The notes below the pieces were generated by a model. It did no database searches. It worked only from the letters and a program-made list of their open reading frames with translations, and was not told where the DNA came from. A stretch of DNA of 64,000 bases from Sphingomonas sp. SUN039 (GTDB lineage Bacteria > Pseudomonadota > Alphaproteobacteria > Sphingomonadales > Sphingomonadaceae): assembly GCF_024758725.1 (NCBI RefSeq), contig NZ_CP096972.1, forward strand, positions 230,001 through 294,000, read 5' to 3'. Numbering within the stretch: position 1 is the stretch's first letter; each line of letters begins with the position of its first letter. Shown piece by piece: positions 38,092 through 47,130 of this stretch. The translations under genes and the position numbers were made by a program.

Positions 38092-38990
38092 TGCGACAGA
38101 AACGGGGATGTCGCGCGGCTATGCTTTCCTCCCCCTTGGCACCAAGCCTCGAGGAAGTCGGCAGGCAGAGTGCACAGGAGCGGTCCCACGATCCGGTTGT
38201 AATGGGCAGCAGATGCAGGGTCGTTGAGGCCCAGCGGGCAATCACTCGCCGATAAGGGAGCCGACCGATATCTAGGGGCAACGGTGCCGAACAAATGGTC
38301 CCAGATGGCGAAGATATTCGCGTAATTTGCATTCCTGTCTTCCGGGCGCGAGCTGTGGTGCATCCGGTGGAAGCCGGGGCTGGCCACGACATACCCGCCC
38401 GGCCCGAAGTGCCATGGCAGATCGCTATGCTGCAGCATGTCGATCGCATTGCGAACGATCAGGATGGGCAGAATGATTTCCGGTCGCACTGCGCCAAAGA
38501 TCAGCGTCATGAACAGCAGGATCGCAAGCTCGCCAAAGAAATATTCTGCCAAGGCGACACGACTGCCATTGGCGATGGTCATTTCGGTTGCGGCGTGATG
38601 CACGGCGTGGAAACGCCACAAAAAGGGGACGCGGTGCATCGCGACATGGGTCACATAGAGCGGAAAATCGAGCGCCAAGAGTACGGGAATTGCGAGGAGC
38701 CAAGGGTCCGTTGGCAAAATCGACTGTGCCGGCCCGGCAAATTCGAGCCAGCCGAGTGCCCAACCCACGCCAAGATAGAGAATGCCGGGGCCACAAATCA
38801 GCTTTGGCCAATGACCTAGCCACCGGAATCCGACCTCATAGAGCAATACGAACGGCAGATCGGCCTTGGCGCTGGCATTCGGCCGGATCAGGCGCTGGAG
38901 CGAGGACTTACGACCATAGAGGCCGACCAGCAGAAAATGTTCGCCGATATAGACCGAGATCAACAGGAGTGTGCTGGCGAGTATAGACAT
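38088..38990 (-). CDS. sterol desaturase / fatty acid hydroxylase family protein
   Basis: A 300-aa di-iron membrane hydroxylase. Histidine clusters are HVAMH, HAVHH and HRMHH, in the order and spacing of the family, between hydrophobic helices. The ATG at 38990 is preceded by AGGGAA; the longer frame begins with an unlikely TTG. It lies 116 bases downstream of an FAD oxidoreductase gene and is coupled to the Tat beta-helix gene. It probably hydroxylates a lipid or carotenoid-like substrate; which one is unknown. Confidence 0.9.
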   Translation of the reverse strand: MSILASTLLLISVYIGEHFLLVGLYGRKSSLQRLIRPNASAKADLPFVLLYEVGFRWLGHWPKLICGPGILYLGVGWALGWLEFAGPAQSILPTDPWLLAIPVLLALDFPLYVTHVAMHRVPFLWRFHAVHHAATEMTIANGSRVALAEYFFGELAILLFMTLIFGAVRPEIILPILIVRNAIDMLQHSDLPWHFGPGGYVVASPGFHRMHHSSRPEDRNANYANIFAIWDHLFGTVAPRYRSAPLSASDCPLGLNDPASAAHYNRIVGPLLCTLPADFLEAWCQGGGKHSRATSPFLSQ

Positions 38991-39106
38991 TTCCCTGATG
39001 TTTTTCGTGGATTTCGCGCGACCGGGCAAGCCGCGATGTCATCCGGTCGCCGAAAGCCGGATTTGCCCTGTTGGCTTCAAACGTCGCGTACCGGTTTTGT
39101 CAGCGG

Positions 39107-40720
39107 CTACCGCAGTGCGAGCAGTCGGCCAAACAGGCTGCGGTCCTTCAGGATTTCGTGCGCGGCATTATGGCCGGGCGCGCCTGTGACGCCGCCGCCG
39201 GGGTGGGTGCCCGACCCGCACATATAGAGTCCTGCAATCGGCCCGCGATAATCGCCATGCCCCAGCATCGGGCGCGCCGAATAGAGCTGGTCGAGCGACA
39301 TGTGGCCGTGGAAAATATCGCCGCCGATCAGGCCGAATTTGCGTTCGAGGTCCATCGGCGAATGGATCTGCCGCGCGATGACGCTCGCCTTGAAATTCGG
39401 CGCATGATGCGTGACCGTGTCGATAATATGGTCGGCGACTTTATCGCGGACATCGTCCCAGCTTCGCCCGTCGGTCAGCCGTGGCTGGAACTGCTGGCAG
39501 AACAGGCTGGCGATGTGCTGTCCGGGCGGGGCAAGGCTGTCATCGACCGTCGTGGGCAATTTCATTTCGACAATCGGGGCCTTCGACCAGCCGAACTCGC
39601 GAGCATCGGTGTAGGCGCGGTCCATATAGTCGAGGCTGGGCGCGATGATGATGCCGCAGGTATGGTGCTCGGCGCGGTCCTTGCCCGGTAGGACGCTGAA
39701 GTCAGGCAGTTGGGACAGAGCAACGTTCATGCGGAACGTACCCGAACCCGTCTTCCACTGGTCGATGCGGCGCTTGAACGCGGGCGGCTGGTCGCTGGCA
39801 TCGACCAGTTGCTGGTAGAGCAGACCGGGTCCGACGTTGGCTGCGACGATCTTCGCCGCGATTTCCTCGCCCGATTCGAGCATGACACCCGCGACCCGCT
39901 TGCCGTCCACCAGCACCCTGGCGACCGGCGCTTCGAGGCTGATCTCGACCCCAGCTTCGACGCAGGCTTCGGCCATATATTGCGTGATCGCGCCCATCCC
40001 GCCGACGCTATGGCCCCACATCCCCTTCTTGCCGTTGATCTCGCCGAAGACGTGGTGAAGCAAGACATAGGCGCTGCCCGGGGTGTCCGGCGACGCATAG
40101 TTGCCGACGACCGCGTCGAAACCGAAGGCTGCCTTCACCGCGTCGCTCTCGTACCAGCCGTCGAGGAAGTCGCGCGCGGATTTGACGAACAGGTCGAGCA
40201 CGTCGCGCTGCGCCTCGATATCGAGGCCCGCGACGCTGCGCCCTTGCGCGGCGGCGGCGAGCAGCGCGCGGACACCGCCGCCTGCGTTCGGCGGGGTTTT
40301 CAACGAGAAGTCGCGAAGCACTTCGGCGACGCGCTCGAGCGCTTCCTCATAAGCAGGAAAGGTGTTGGCGTCCTTCTGCGAAAAGCGGGCGAACTCGGCC
40401 TGCGTGCGCGCGGTGCCGCCGCCGAGCTTCAGATAGTCGTTTTCGAAAGGGAAGAAGTTGCTGATCGTGCGCTCGACAATCCGCCACCCACGGTCGTGCA
40501 GGCGCATGTCGGCAATGACCTTGGGCCGCAGCAGGCTGACCGTATAACTCGCGGTCGAATTGCGGAAGCCGGGATGGAATTCTTCCGTGACGCACGCCCC
40601 GCCGATGATATCGCGACGTTCGAGGACGCGAACCTTCATCCCCGCGCGGGCAAGGTAAAAAGCGCAGACAAGGCCGTTGTGTCCGCCGCCGATAATCACG
40701 GCATCATAATGCTTGGTCAA
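39107..40720 (-). CDS. FAD-dependent oxidoreductase (phytoene desaturase-like, PYROXD2 type)
   Basis: A 537-aa flavoprotein. The dinucleotide-binding fold at the N-terminus is DAVIIGGGHNGLVCAFYLAR with Glu at the end of the second strand (RVLERRDIIGG). The C-terminus has GLYMCGSGTHPGGGVTGAPG, the phytoene desaturase-family signature. It starts with TTG at 40720, overlapping the Rieske gene's TGA (TTGA); no in-frame ATG precedes the fold. The length fits the family. It may act on a hydroxylated or isoprenoid product of the neighbouring oxygenase. Confidence 0.92.
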   Translation of the reverse strand: MTKHYDAVIIGGGHNGLVCAFYLARAGMKVRVLERRDIIGGACVTEEFHPGFRNSTASYTVSLLRPKVIADMRLHDRGWRIVERTISNFFPFENDYLKLGGGTARTQAEFARFSQKDANTFPAYEEALERVAEVLRDFSLKTPPNAGGGVRALLAAAAQGRSVAGLDIEAQRDVLDLFVKSARDFLDGWYESDAVKAAFGFDAVVGNYASPDTPGSAYVLLHHVFGEINGKKGMWGHSVGGMGAITQYMAEACVEAGVEISLEAPVARVLVDGKRVAGVMLESGEEIAAKIVAANVGPGLLYQQLVDASDQPPAFKRRIDQWKTGSGTFRMNVALSQLPDFSVLPGKDRAEHHTCGIIIAPSLDYMDRAYTDAREFGWSKAPIVEMKLPTTVDDSLAPPGQHIASLFCQQFQPRLTDGRSWDDVRDKVADHIIDTVTHHAPNFKASVIARQIHSPMDLERKFGLIGGDIFHGHMSLDQLYSARPMLGHGDYRGPIAGLYMCGSGTHPGGGVTGAPGHNAAHEILKDRSLFGRLLALR

Positions 40721-41901
40721 AGTCTTCCCCAGCCCGGCGCAGGCGGTTGCGCCTCCAGCATTTCCGGTACGATGGACCGCATCCGCTTGGCAAACCGGCG
40801 CAGGCACACTTCGCTCTTGCCAAGTGGTCCTTGCCCGAAGCTGGCCGACGCCATGCCCGCCTGAACGCGCTCGACCAGGTTCGAATCCTCGAACGAGACC
40901 TGCCGGTTGATCCGCCAGTTGAGGTAGCGCGCGGCGCGCATCTCGCGGCGGCTGTCGGGGATGGCATAGGCGATTTCGCGAATCATCGTTTCGTTGGGGC
41001 CCACCGGCAGGAGCTGCATGAAATCCATCTGGTCAGGATAGATGTCGAACGCGGTGTTGGGCCAGAGCTTGTAATAGAACCACACCCGCTGGCGGTCGGC
41101 AGGCAGGTGATCGACATGCGGCAGCAACTGGCGATAGGTCCGCTCCGAGGGGCTTTCGTCGGGCGCCTCGACCAGCGGCCCGCCGAGCCGGTCGACCCAT
41201 TCGCCCGCCTGTACGCCGTAATTTTTCGCGCCGAACAACCGTTTCAGCCCCGGATGCGCCACCGGGATGTGCAGGCCGTCCGAATAATTGTCGCTGATGT
41301 TCTTCCAGTTGGCAGGGCGGGGGCGGGTGGTAACGCGCCCGATCGCGCGCATGTCCTCCAGCCGGTAGGGGGCGATCTCCTCCTCGTGCGGGGCCATCAT
41401 TTCGGCGACGCTGACCGGGGGGCGCTCGACAGCAGCGAAGACGAAGCCGCGCCATATTTCGACCGTATATTCGACGAGGCTGTGCTCTTGGGGGGCGAGC
41501 GCAGGGTAATCGCCGCGCATCGGCAAACCCGACAGCCGTCCGTCGAGTTCGTAGACCCAGGCGTGGTATGGGCAGACCAGCTTTCTCGCGCAGCCGCTGT
41601 GCCCATCGACGATTCGCGCGCCGCGATGGCGGCAGACATTGGCAAAGGCGCGGACCCGGCCGTCGTCGCCGCGAATCGCGACAATCGATTCCCCCATGAC
41701 GAGCAACGATTGCCAGTCGCCCGATTCGGGAATGTCGCTGACGTGGCAGACGAGTTGCCATGATTTCAGGAAGATGCGCCGCCGTTCCGCTTCAAGCGCA
41801 TCCTGGTCATGATAGGCCCATCCCGGCAGGCCGAAATCATCCTGTCCGGAATCGTTTCGGGCGAAATGCGGTGCAGCATTTTCGGGATTGATCAGCTGCA
41901 T
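40717..41901 (-). CDS. Rieske 2Fe-2S aromatic ring-hydroxylating-type oxygenase alpha subunit
   Basis: A 394-aa protein. The Rieske cluster ligands are Cys90-x-His92 and Cys110-x2-His113 (NVCRHRGARIV and LVCPYHAWVYE). The mononuclear iron site is DNYSDGLHIPVAHPGL with His211 and His216. It is therefore an oxygenase; ring hydroxylation or demethylation is possible. AGGAA lies before the ATG at 41901, so the start 15 bases upstream is not chosen. No ferredoxin or reductase gene is adjacent. The downstream FAD oxidoreductase overlaps its stop. Confidence 0.93.
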   Translation of the reverse strand: MQLINPENAAPHFARNDSGQDDFGLPGWAYHDQDALEAERRRIFLKSWQLVCHVSDIPESGDWQSLLVMGESIVAIRGDDGRVRAFANVCRHRGARIVDGHSGCARKLVCPYHAWVYELDGRLSGLPMRGDYPALAPQEHSLVEYTVEIWRGFVFAAVERPPVSVAEMMAPHEEEIAPYRLEDMRAIGRVTTRPRPANWKNISDNYSDGLHIPVAHPGLKRLFGAKNYGVQAGEWVDRLGGPLVEAPDESPSERTYRQLLPHVDHLPADRQRVWFYYKLWPNTAFDIYPDQMDFMQLLPVGPNETMIREIAYAIPDSRREMRAARYLNWRINRQVSFEDSNLVERVQAGMASASFGQGPLGKSEVCLRRFAKRMRSIVPEMLEAQPPAPGWGRL

Positions 41902-42253
41902 TCTGCTTTCCTGCATTCCGTCGCGCGGATGGGGCGTTTTGCCCCGCCCCGCAAGGGGCGAGGCCTGCCGAATCGCCGATTCGCGCCGCTTGATGCGGCG
42001 CGTTCCACCAACGGGGTCGCGGGTTAACCTTGTTCACCGTTGTAATCGTTTGTCTATTCGGGGCTTTCGCCGATCCCGACAGTACTTTACTCTTGGGTCA
42101 TATATGTTTAACAGTAAATAGCCATGGGTCGGGTCGCACTGGTCTGAGGGTTCCGAAAGGATCGTTCGGTTCGTGTGTTAGGGGGTTGTGTGCGCCGCAA
42201 TATGCTGCCATACGTCGCTTTGAGATTCGGAAATTTAAAGGGAGTTGTACCAA
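41902..42253. other. intergenic region with tandem hairpins and a long 5' leader
   Basis: This 352-bp region separates the minus-strand Rieske operon from a plus-strand small protein gene. The left part (41945-42001) carries three consecutive hairpins. The middle (about 42088-42120) is an AT-rich island with TTGGGT and TAAATA 16 bases apart, a weak promoter candidate. The stretch from 42120 to 42253 has no open frame and would be a leader of over 100 nt for the small protein gene. Confidence 0.6.
41945..42001. repeat. three consecutive short hairpins (REP-like)
   Basis: CGCCCC-gcaa-GGGGCG (41945-41960), CGAATCG-c-CGATTCG (41969-41983) and GCGCCGC-ttgat-GCGGCGC (41983-42001) follow within 57 bp. 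The arrangement resembles interspersed bacterial palindromes rather than a single terminator. Alternatively it could end or regulate transcripts between the divergent genes. Confidence 0.6.
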
Positions 42254-42502
42254 ATGAGCGTTTCTAAAATCGTGACGTCAGCCGTGATGGCCTTGTCGCT
42301 TGTTGCCGTTCCGACCCTCGCTTCGGCTGCTCCGGCCGCTTCGAAGCTGTCGGTCGTCTCGGCCCGTTCGGCTGCGCCTGTTGCCAAGGGCAACAAGGGC
42401 ACTGGCGGAAGCGGGCTGATTATTGGACTGCTCGCTGGTGTGGCCGTGATCGTCGGCATCATCATCGCTGCGGACAGCGGCAAGTCGGCTGTCAGCCGTT
42501 AA
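42254..42502 (+). CDS. tiny secreted/membrane protein of unknown function
   Basis: An 82-aa protein with a signal peptide (VTSAVMALSLVAVPTLASA) and a second hydrophobic segment (SGLIIGLLAGVAVIVGIIIAA, about 55-75) just before a short polar end. AAAGGGAG precedes the ATG at 42254. It has its own strong terminator and a long leader, signs of an abundant independent message. Similar tiny proteins are common in sphingomonad genomes. No function is recognised. Confidence 0.78.
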   Translation: MSVSKIVTSAVMALSLVAVPTLASAAPAASKLSVVSARSAAPVAKGNKGTGGSGLIIGLLAGVAVIVGIIIAADSGKSAVSR

Positions 42503-42519
42503 ATTTCGGCTCAGTTATG

Positions 42520-42551
42520 AAAAGGGGCAGCTTCGGCCGCCCCTTTTTTTT
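42520..42551 (+). terminator. rho-independent terminator
   Basis: GGGGC-a-GC, loop ttcg, GC-c-GCCCC is followed by eight T. It lies 17 bases after the stop of the tiny secreted protein gene. Confidence 0.93.
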
Positions 42552-42766
42552 GCCTGGTGTCCGTGCCAAGCTACTGAATTGTATCTTCGTTAGAGGACCA
42601 GTTTCGCCGGTTTTCTACTCTGCCAAGCCCTGAAAACGGGAGTGCTTTTTGAGAAGTTGATATCGCCGGTGAATTTGCCGAAATTCGGTGCGAGAATCTG
42701 GATTGTCACGGCCAGGTCACCGGCCAGCAAGACGCAGATGGCCCCCTGAACGAAGGCAGAAACCGA

Positions 42767-44455
42767 ATGAACTATGTTGCTCCCGTCAATGAACAACGGT
42801 TCGTCCTCGAAACGGTCACTGGGATGGGCGCCCTTGGCGTTGAGTCCGACCTTGTCGATGCAGTTGTTGCTGGCGCGGGACAATTTGCAGCTGGATATTT
42901 TGCGCCGCTAAATCGCATCGGCGACGTCGTCGGTGCGAAGTGGGCAGCTGGCCGGGTAGTTACGCCCCCGGGGTTTCGGGAAGCCTATCAAGCCTATGTC
43001 GAAGGGGGCTGGGGATCGCTCGACGGTCCTGAAGAAGCGGGCGGCCAAGCTTTGCCGTTCGCTCTGGCGACTGTCGTGCTCGAAGATCTAGGCAGCGCCA
43101 ATATGGCATTCGCGCTTTGTCCGATGCTGACAGTCGGGGCGATCGAGGCGATCCAGACGCACGGATCGGACGAGCAAAAGCGCGCGTATCTGCCGAAGCT
43201 GGTCAGCGGCGAGTGGACAGGAACGATGAATCTGACCGAACCACAGGCGGGTTCCGATGTCGGCGCATTGCGTACGTCGGCGACGCCTGCGTCAGACGGC
43301 AGCTGGCTGATAAATGGAAGCAAAATCTACATTACCTTTGGCGACCATGACCTGACGGAGAACATCGTTCACCTCGTCCTAGCGCGCACGCCCGACGCGC
43401 CGCGCGGGACCAAGGGGATATCGCTCTTCCTTGTTCCCAAATTCCGGCCCGACACGGACGGAAATTTCACCATTGCCAATGATGTTCGTTGCGTTTCGAT
43501 CGAGCACAAGCTGGGTATCAATGCGTCCCCGACATGCACGATGGCCTTTGGCGATGGCGGCGACTGTCGGGGATGGCTCATCGGTCCGGAGATGGGCGGC
43601 ATGCGCGCGATGTTCACGATGATGAACAACGCCCGCCTCAACGTCGGGCTGCAAGGCGTGCAAATCGGCGAGCGGGCGACACAGGCAGCGATCGCCTATG
43701 CCCGCGACCGGGTGCAGGGCAAGCCGATCATCGAACATCCCGACGTTCGCAGAATGTTGATGCGGATGAAGGCGCTGACGCAGGGAGCGCGCGCACTGAT
43801 TTACGCTGCGGCGGGCGATGTCGACCGGGCCAAGGCGGGCGACGAAAATGCACGACGGCGCGTCGAGATACTGACACCGCTCGCCAAATCCTGGGGAACA
43901 GATGTCGGCTGTGAAGTCGCATCGTTGGGCATACAGGTTCACGGCGGCATGGGCTTTGTCGAGGAAACCGGAGCCGCCCAGCATTATCGCGATATCCGGA
44001 TCGCCCCGATCTACGAAGGCACGAACGGCATTCAGGCCGCCGACCTCGTCGGTCGCAAACTGGCGCTCGACGGCGGGTCGGCGATTGCAGAACTGCTGGT
44101 CGATATCCGCGCTGACGGGGCAAACGTACCTACGTTATTGGCGTTGGCGGATGCCGTCGAGCGCGTCGTCGGGTGGATGCAGGCGCACGACAGTGACGAC
44201 CGGTTGGCAGGGAGCGCTGCGCTGTTGAAGATGATGGCGGTCGCAACGGCAGCAAGCCTGCTCGCACGCCAGCATGATGTGGCGGTCGCGCGCTTTGCGG
44301 TCGGTGAGGGCGACCCCGCATTCTTGAATGCCAAAATTGCAACTGCGCGATTTTTCTTCGATCATATCGTCGCCGAGGCGATCAGCCATGAATCATCGGC
44401 GTGTTGCGGTGCTGCAGGCCTTTACGCTTTGACGGACGAGGAATTGGCGGCTTGA
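42767..44455 (+). CDS. acyl-CoA dehydrogenase (DmdC-like family)
   Basis: A 562-aa flavoenzyme oxidising an acyl-CoA. Family segments are WTGTMNLTEPQAGSDVGALRT (FAD/substrate loop), GTKGISLFLVPKF and RIAPIYEGTNGIQAADLVGR, which holds the catalytic Glu. The N-terminal extra domain and C-terminal helical domain match the 3-methylmercaptopropionyl-CoA dehydrogenase-like group, which also includes medium- or long-chain enzymes in sphingomonads. It is about 30 residues shorter than many relatives. A GAAGGC box precedes the ATG. It is not adjacent to the propionyl-CoA genes, so its pathway is open. Confidence 0.92.
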   Translation: MNYVAPVNEQRFVLETVTGMGALGVESDLVDAVVAGAGQFAAGYFAPLNRIGDVVGAKWAAGRVVTPPGFREAYQAYVEGGWGSLDGPEEAGGQALPFALATVVLEDLGSANMAFALCPMLTVGAIEAIQTHGSDEQKRAYLPKLVSGEWTGTMNLTEPQAGSDVGALRTSATPASDGSWLINGSKIYITFGDHDLTENIVHLVLARTPDAPRGTKGISLFLVPKFRPDTDGNFTIANDVRCVSIEHKLGINASPTCTMAFGDGGDCRGWLIGPEMGGMRAMFTMMNNARLNVGLQGVQIGERATQAAIAYARDRVQGKPIIEHPDVRRMLMRMKALTQGARALIYAAAGDVDRAKAGDENARRRVEILTPLAKSWGTDVGCEVASLGIQVHGGMGFVEETGAAQHYRDIRIAPIYEGTNGIQAADLVGRKLALDGGSAIAELLVDIRADGANVPTLLALADAVERVVGWMQAHDSDDRLAGSAALLKMMAVATAASLLARQHDVAVARFAVGEGDPAFLNAKIATARFFFDHIVAEAISHESSACCGAAGLYALTDEELAA

Positions 44456-44533
44456 GGCCGACCTGCTAGGCGAACGCCGACACAACCGGGTGGCCCCTAT
44501 CGGGTGCGCGCTGAATAAAGGGTAAGGCGCCAG

Positions 44534-46456
44534 ATGATCGATTCCTTCGCCAAGTGGTTGCTGGGCCGGTCGCGCACCGTAAAGCGGCTGCTCGCCGTAA
44601 CGATGGATGCGGTGCTGTGCGTCGCGACCATTGCCGTAGCCTTTTACCTGCGCGTCGGTGTCTGGATTTGGCCGCAAGGAACCCAGTGGATTTCGGTCGT
44701 CGTATCGGTCGCGCTCGCGGTTCCCATCTTTGCGAGCCTTGGCCTCTACAGGGTGATCTTCCGCTATTCGGGCTGGCCTGCGCTGGTGGCAGTCGCCCGC
44801 GCCGGGGTTGCCTATGGGCTTATCTACGCGTCGATCATCACGATCTTCGGCGTCCCCAATGTCCCGCGCACGATTGGCATTATTCAGCCGATCTTGCTGT
44901 TTCTGGCAGTCGGCGCGTCGCGGGCGTTCGTCCGGGTCTGGCTGGGTGGGGGAATCCACGCCCTGCTGCCTCGGGGCGAACGTCGCCGCGTCCTGATCTA
45001 CGGGGCGGGTTCGGCCGGCCGCCAATTGGCAGCGGCGCTGGCCAGCAGTGAGGAGTTCACCCTTGCCGGATTTGTCGATGACGATGACACGTTGCAGCGC
45101 AGCGTGCTGAACGGCAAACCGATTTATCCCTCGACGGGTTTGCCCAGTCTGATCGACCGGCTTGCCGTGACCGATATCCTGCTCGCTGTCCCCTCCGCCA
45201 GCCGCGCGCGTCGCAACGAGATTCTGTCGCTCATCCGTGGCACTTCTGCAGCGGTAAGGACACTGCCGGGCATCATGGATCTCGCGCATGGCCGCGTGAC
45301 CGTAAACGACCTGCGCGCCCTCGATATCGAGGATTTGCTGGGTCGCGACGCCGTGACGCCGAACCATATACTGCTTGGGCGCAATATTGCCGGCAAGCGT
45401 GTGCTGGTCACCGGCGCTGGGGGCTCGATCGGTAGCGAACTGTGCCGACAAATTGTCAAGCTCGCTCCCGAACTCCTTCTGCTTGTCGAGCGCAGCGAAT
45501 TTGCCTTGTACACGCTGCACCGCGAACTCACCGAACGGTTGAAGCATCACGAGGGGCCGGTCCCGCGCATCGTGCCCTTGCTCGGGTCTGTGCTCGATGA
45601 GGGACGGATGGCCACGATCATCAACACTTGGCGACCACACACGATTTACCATGCGGCAGCCTACAAACATGTTCCGCTCGTCGAGCATAATCCTGCCCAA
45701 GGGGTCGAAAACAACGTGTTCGGCACGCTCGTTATGGCCCGGGTCGCGGCGGACTGCGGTGTCAGCGACTTCGTGCTGATCAGCACGGACAAGGCAGTAC
45801 GCCCGACCAATGCGATGGGCGCAAGCAAGCGCCTTGCCGAAATGGTGCTGCAAGCACTGGCAACAACGGGCACGGACACGCGCTTTTCAATGGTCCGCTT
45901 CGGCAATGTCCTAGGGTCGAGCGGATCGGTCGTACCGCTGTTCCGTGACCAGATCAGTCGCGGCGGGCCGGTCACGGTTACCCATGTCGACGTCATCCGT
46001 TATTTCATGACAATCCCGGAGGCCGCACAGCTGGTCATCCAGGCCGGTGCCATGGCGCAGAGCGGTGAAGTGTTCGTCCTCGACATGGGCGAGCCGCTGC
46101 GGATTGCCGATCTCGCGCGCCGGATGATCGAGCTTTCGGGCCTGACGGTGCGCGACGCCGATACCCCCGACGGCGATATCGAGATCGCGGTCGTCGGGCT
46201 GCGACCCGGCGAGAAGCTGTATGAAGAGCTCCTCATCGGTGAAAATCCTGAGCCGACCAACCATCCCCGCATCATGAAGGCCCACGAACAGTTCTTGCCC
46301 TGGACAACGCTGCAAGCACATCTCGATGACCTTCGCGCGGCTGTCGACAAGCATGATGTGACTCGGGTCCGCGACCTGTTGCAGCGTCTCGTTCCCGAAT
46401 TCGCGCCCGACGAGGCGCTGGTCGATTGGGTTCACCTAGAGCAGTCGGCTGCTTAA
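44534..46456 (+). CDS. membrane-bound nucleoside-diphosphate-sugar 4,6-dehydratase (CapD/WbpM family)
   Basis: A 640-aa polysaccharide biosynthesis enzyme. Four N-terminal helices (about 15-110) anchor it. A CoA-binding-like domain follows. Next comes the large SDR domain with NAD motif VLVTGAGGSIGSELCRQI (around 290) and the catalytic DK pair in LISTDKAVRPTNAMGASKRLAE. This matches inverting UDP-GlcNAc 4,6-dehydratases such as PglF, WbpM and CapD. It would supply a 4-keto-6-deoxy sugar, fitting the amidino-sugar genes at the right end. Confidence 0.94.
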   Translation: MIDSFAKWLLGRSRTVKRLLAVTMDAVLCVATIAVAFYLRVGVWIWPQGTQWISVVVSVALAVPIFASLGLYRVIFRYSGWPALVAVARAGVAYGLIYASIITIFGVPNVPRTIGIIQPILLFLAVGASRAFVRVWLGGGIHALLPRGERRRVLIYGAGSAGRQLAAALASSEEFTLAGFVDDDDTLQRSVLNGKPIYPSTGLPSLIDRLAVTDILLAVPSASRARRNEILSLIRGTSAAVRTLPGIMDLAHGRVTVNDLRALDIEDLLGRDAVTPNHILLGRNIAGKRVLVTGAGGSIGSELCRQIVKLAPELLLLVERSEFALYTLHRELTERLKHHEGPVPRIVPLLGSVLDEGRMATIINTWRPHTIYHAAAYKHVPLVEHNPAQGVENNVFGTLVMARVAADCGVSDFVLISTDKAVRPTNAMGASKRLAEMVLQALATTGTDTRFSMVRFGNVLGSSGSVVPLFRDQISRGGPVTVTHVDVIRYFMTIPEAAQLVIQAGAMAQSGEVFVLDMGEPLRIADLARRMIELSGLTVRDADTPDGDIEIAVVGLRPGEKLYEELLIGENPEPTNHPRIMKAHEQFLPWTTLQAHLDDLRAAVDKHDVTRVRDLLQRLVPEFAPDEALVDWVHLEQSAA

Positions 46457-46541
46457 GGCGCGCGGGCGTTACGGATTGTTTGACGACGGAATTGACTGCG
46501 CGCGGGTTGTGGCGTCGGCCCGACCGGCATAGGTTGGCAGC

Positions 46542-47069
46542 ATGAAGCTTCTATGCCGTTGCCTGTTTGCTACACTGCTTGGAGCAATGGCGCTCCCGGT
46601 GTCGGCGCAGCAAGCGCCCTTGCGGGTGGCTGCGGCACCCGTGCCGGGCGAACTCGAAATCGCCAAGATGGTCTGGTCGACGATGGCCGCCGTCGATCAC
46701 GCGAACCGGTCGGGCAATTATTCCGTGCTGCGCGATCTGGCTGCCCCCGGGTTTCAGATGTCTAACGATCCGGCGCGGCTGACGCAGATTTTTGCCAGCC
46801 TTCGAAGTAGCGACGTCGATCTTTCGAATACAATGCTGCTCGCGCCGACCTATCGCGGTGCGCCGCGCATGGTTCAGGCCGATCTGTTGCAGGTACAGGG
46901 CAGCTTTGGCCTGCGCCCGACCGCGATAGGGTTCGACCTGCTCTATCAATATGTTCAAGGTCGATGGCGGCTGTTCGGCGTGTCGATCGGCCCCATGCAG
47001 ATCGCGACGCAGCAACCGGGCGGTCCCGCGCAACCGCCGCCGCCGCAGAGACCTCCGCGCAAGAGATAA
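46542..47069 (+). CDS. secreted protein with NTF2-like fold, proline-rich tail
   Basis: A 175-aa protein with a signal peptide (cleavage near VSA-QQ). The mature part, from about residue 40, has two helices, FQMSNDPARLTQIFASLRSSDVDLS and later strands ending YQYVQGRWRLFGVSIGP. This fits a small NTF2-like domain. A Pro/Arg/Lys-rich tail follows from about 155. It stands alone between the dehydratase gene and the LuxR regulator. No function is recognised. Confidence 0.75.
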   Translation: MKLLCRCLFATLLGAMALPVSAQQAPLRVAAAPVPGELEIAKMVWSTMAAVDHANRSGNYSVLRDLAAPGFQMSNDPARLTQIFASLRSSDVDLSNTMLLAPTYRGAPRMVQADLLQVQGSFGLRPTAIGFDLLYQYVQGRWRLFGVSIGPMQIATQQPGGPAQPPPPQRPPRKR

Positions 47070-47130
47070 CCGCGCCGACTTAATACCTGTCGTATTGTTC
47101 CACCATTGCGCCAGATTCCGGAGCCGAGGT

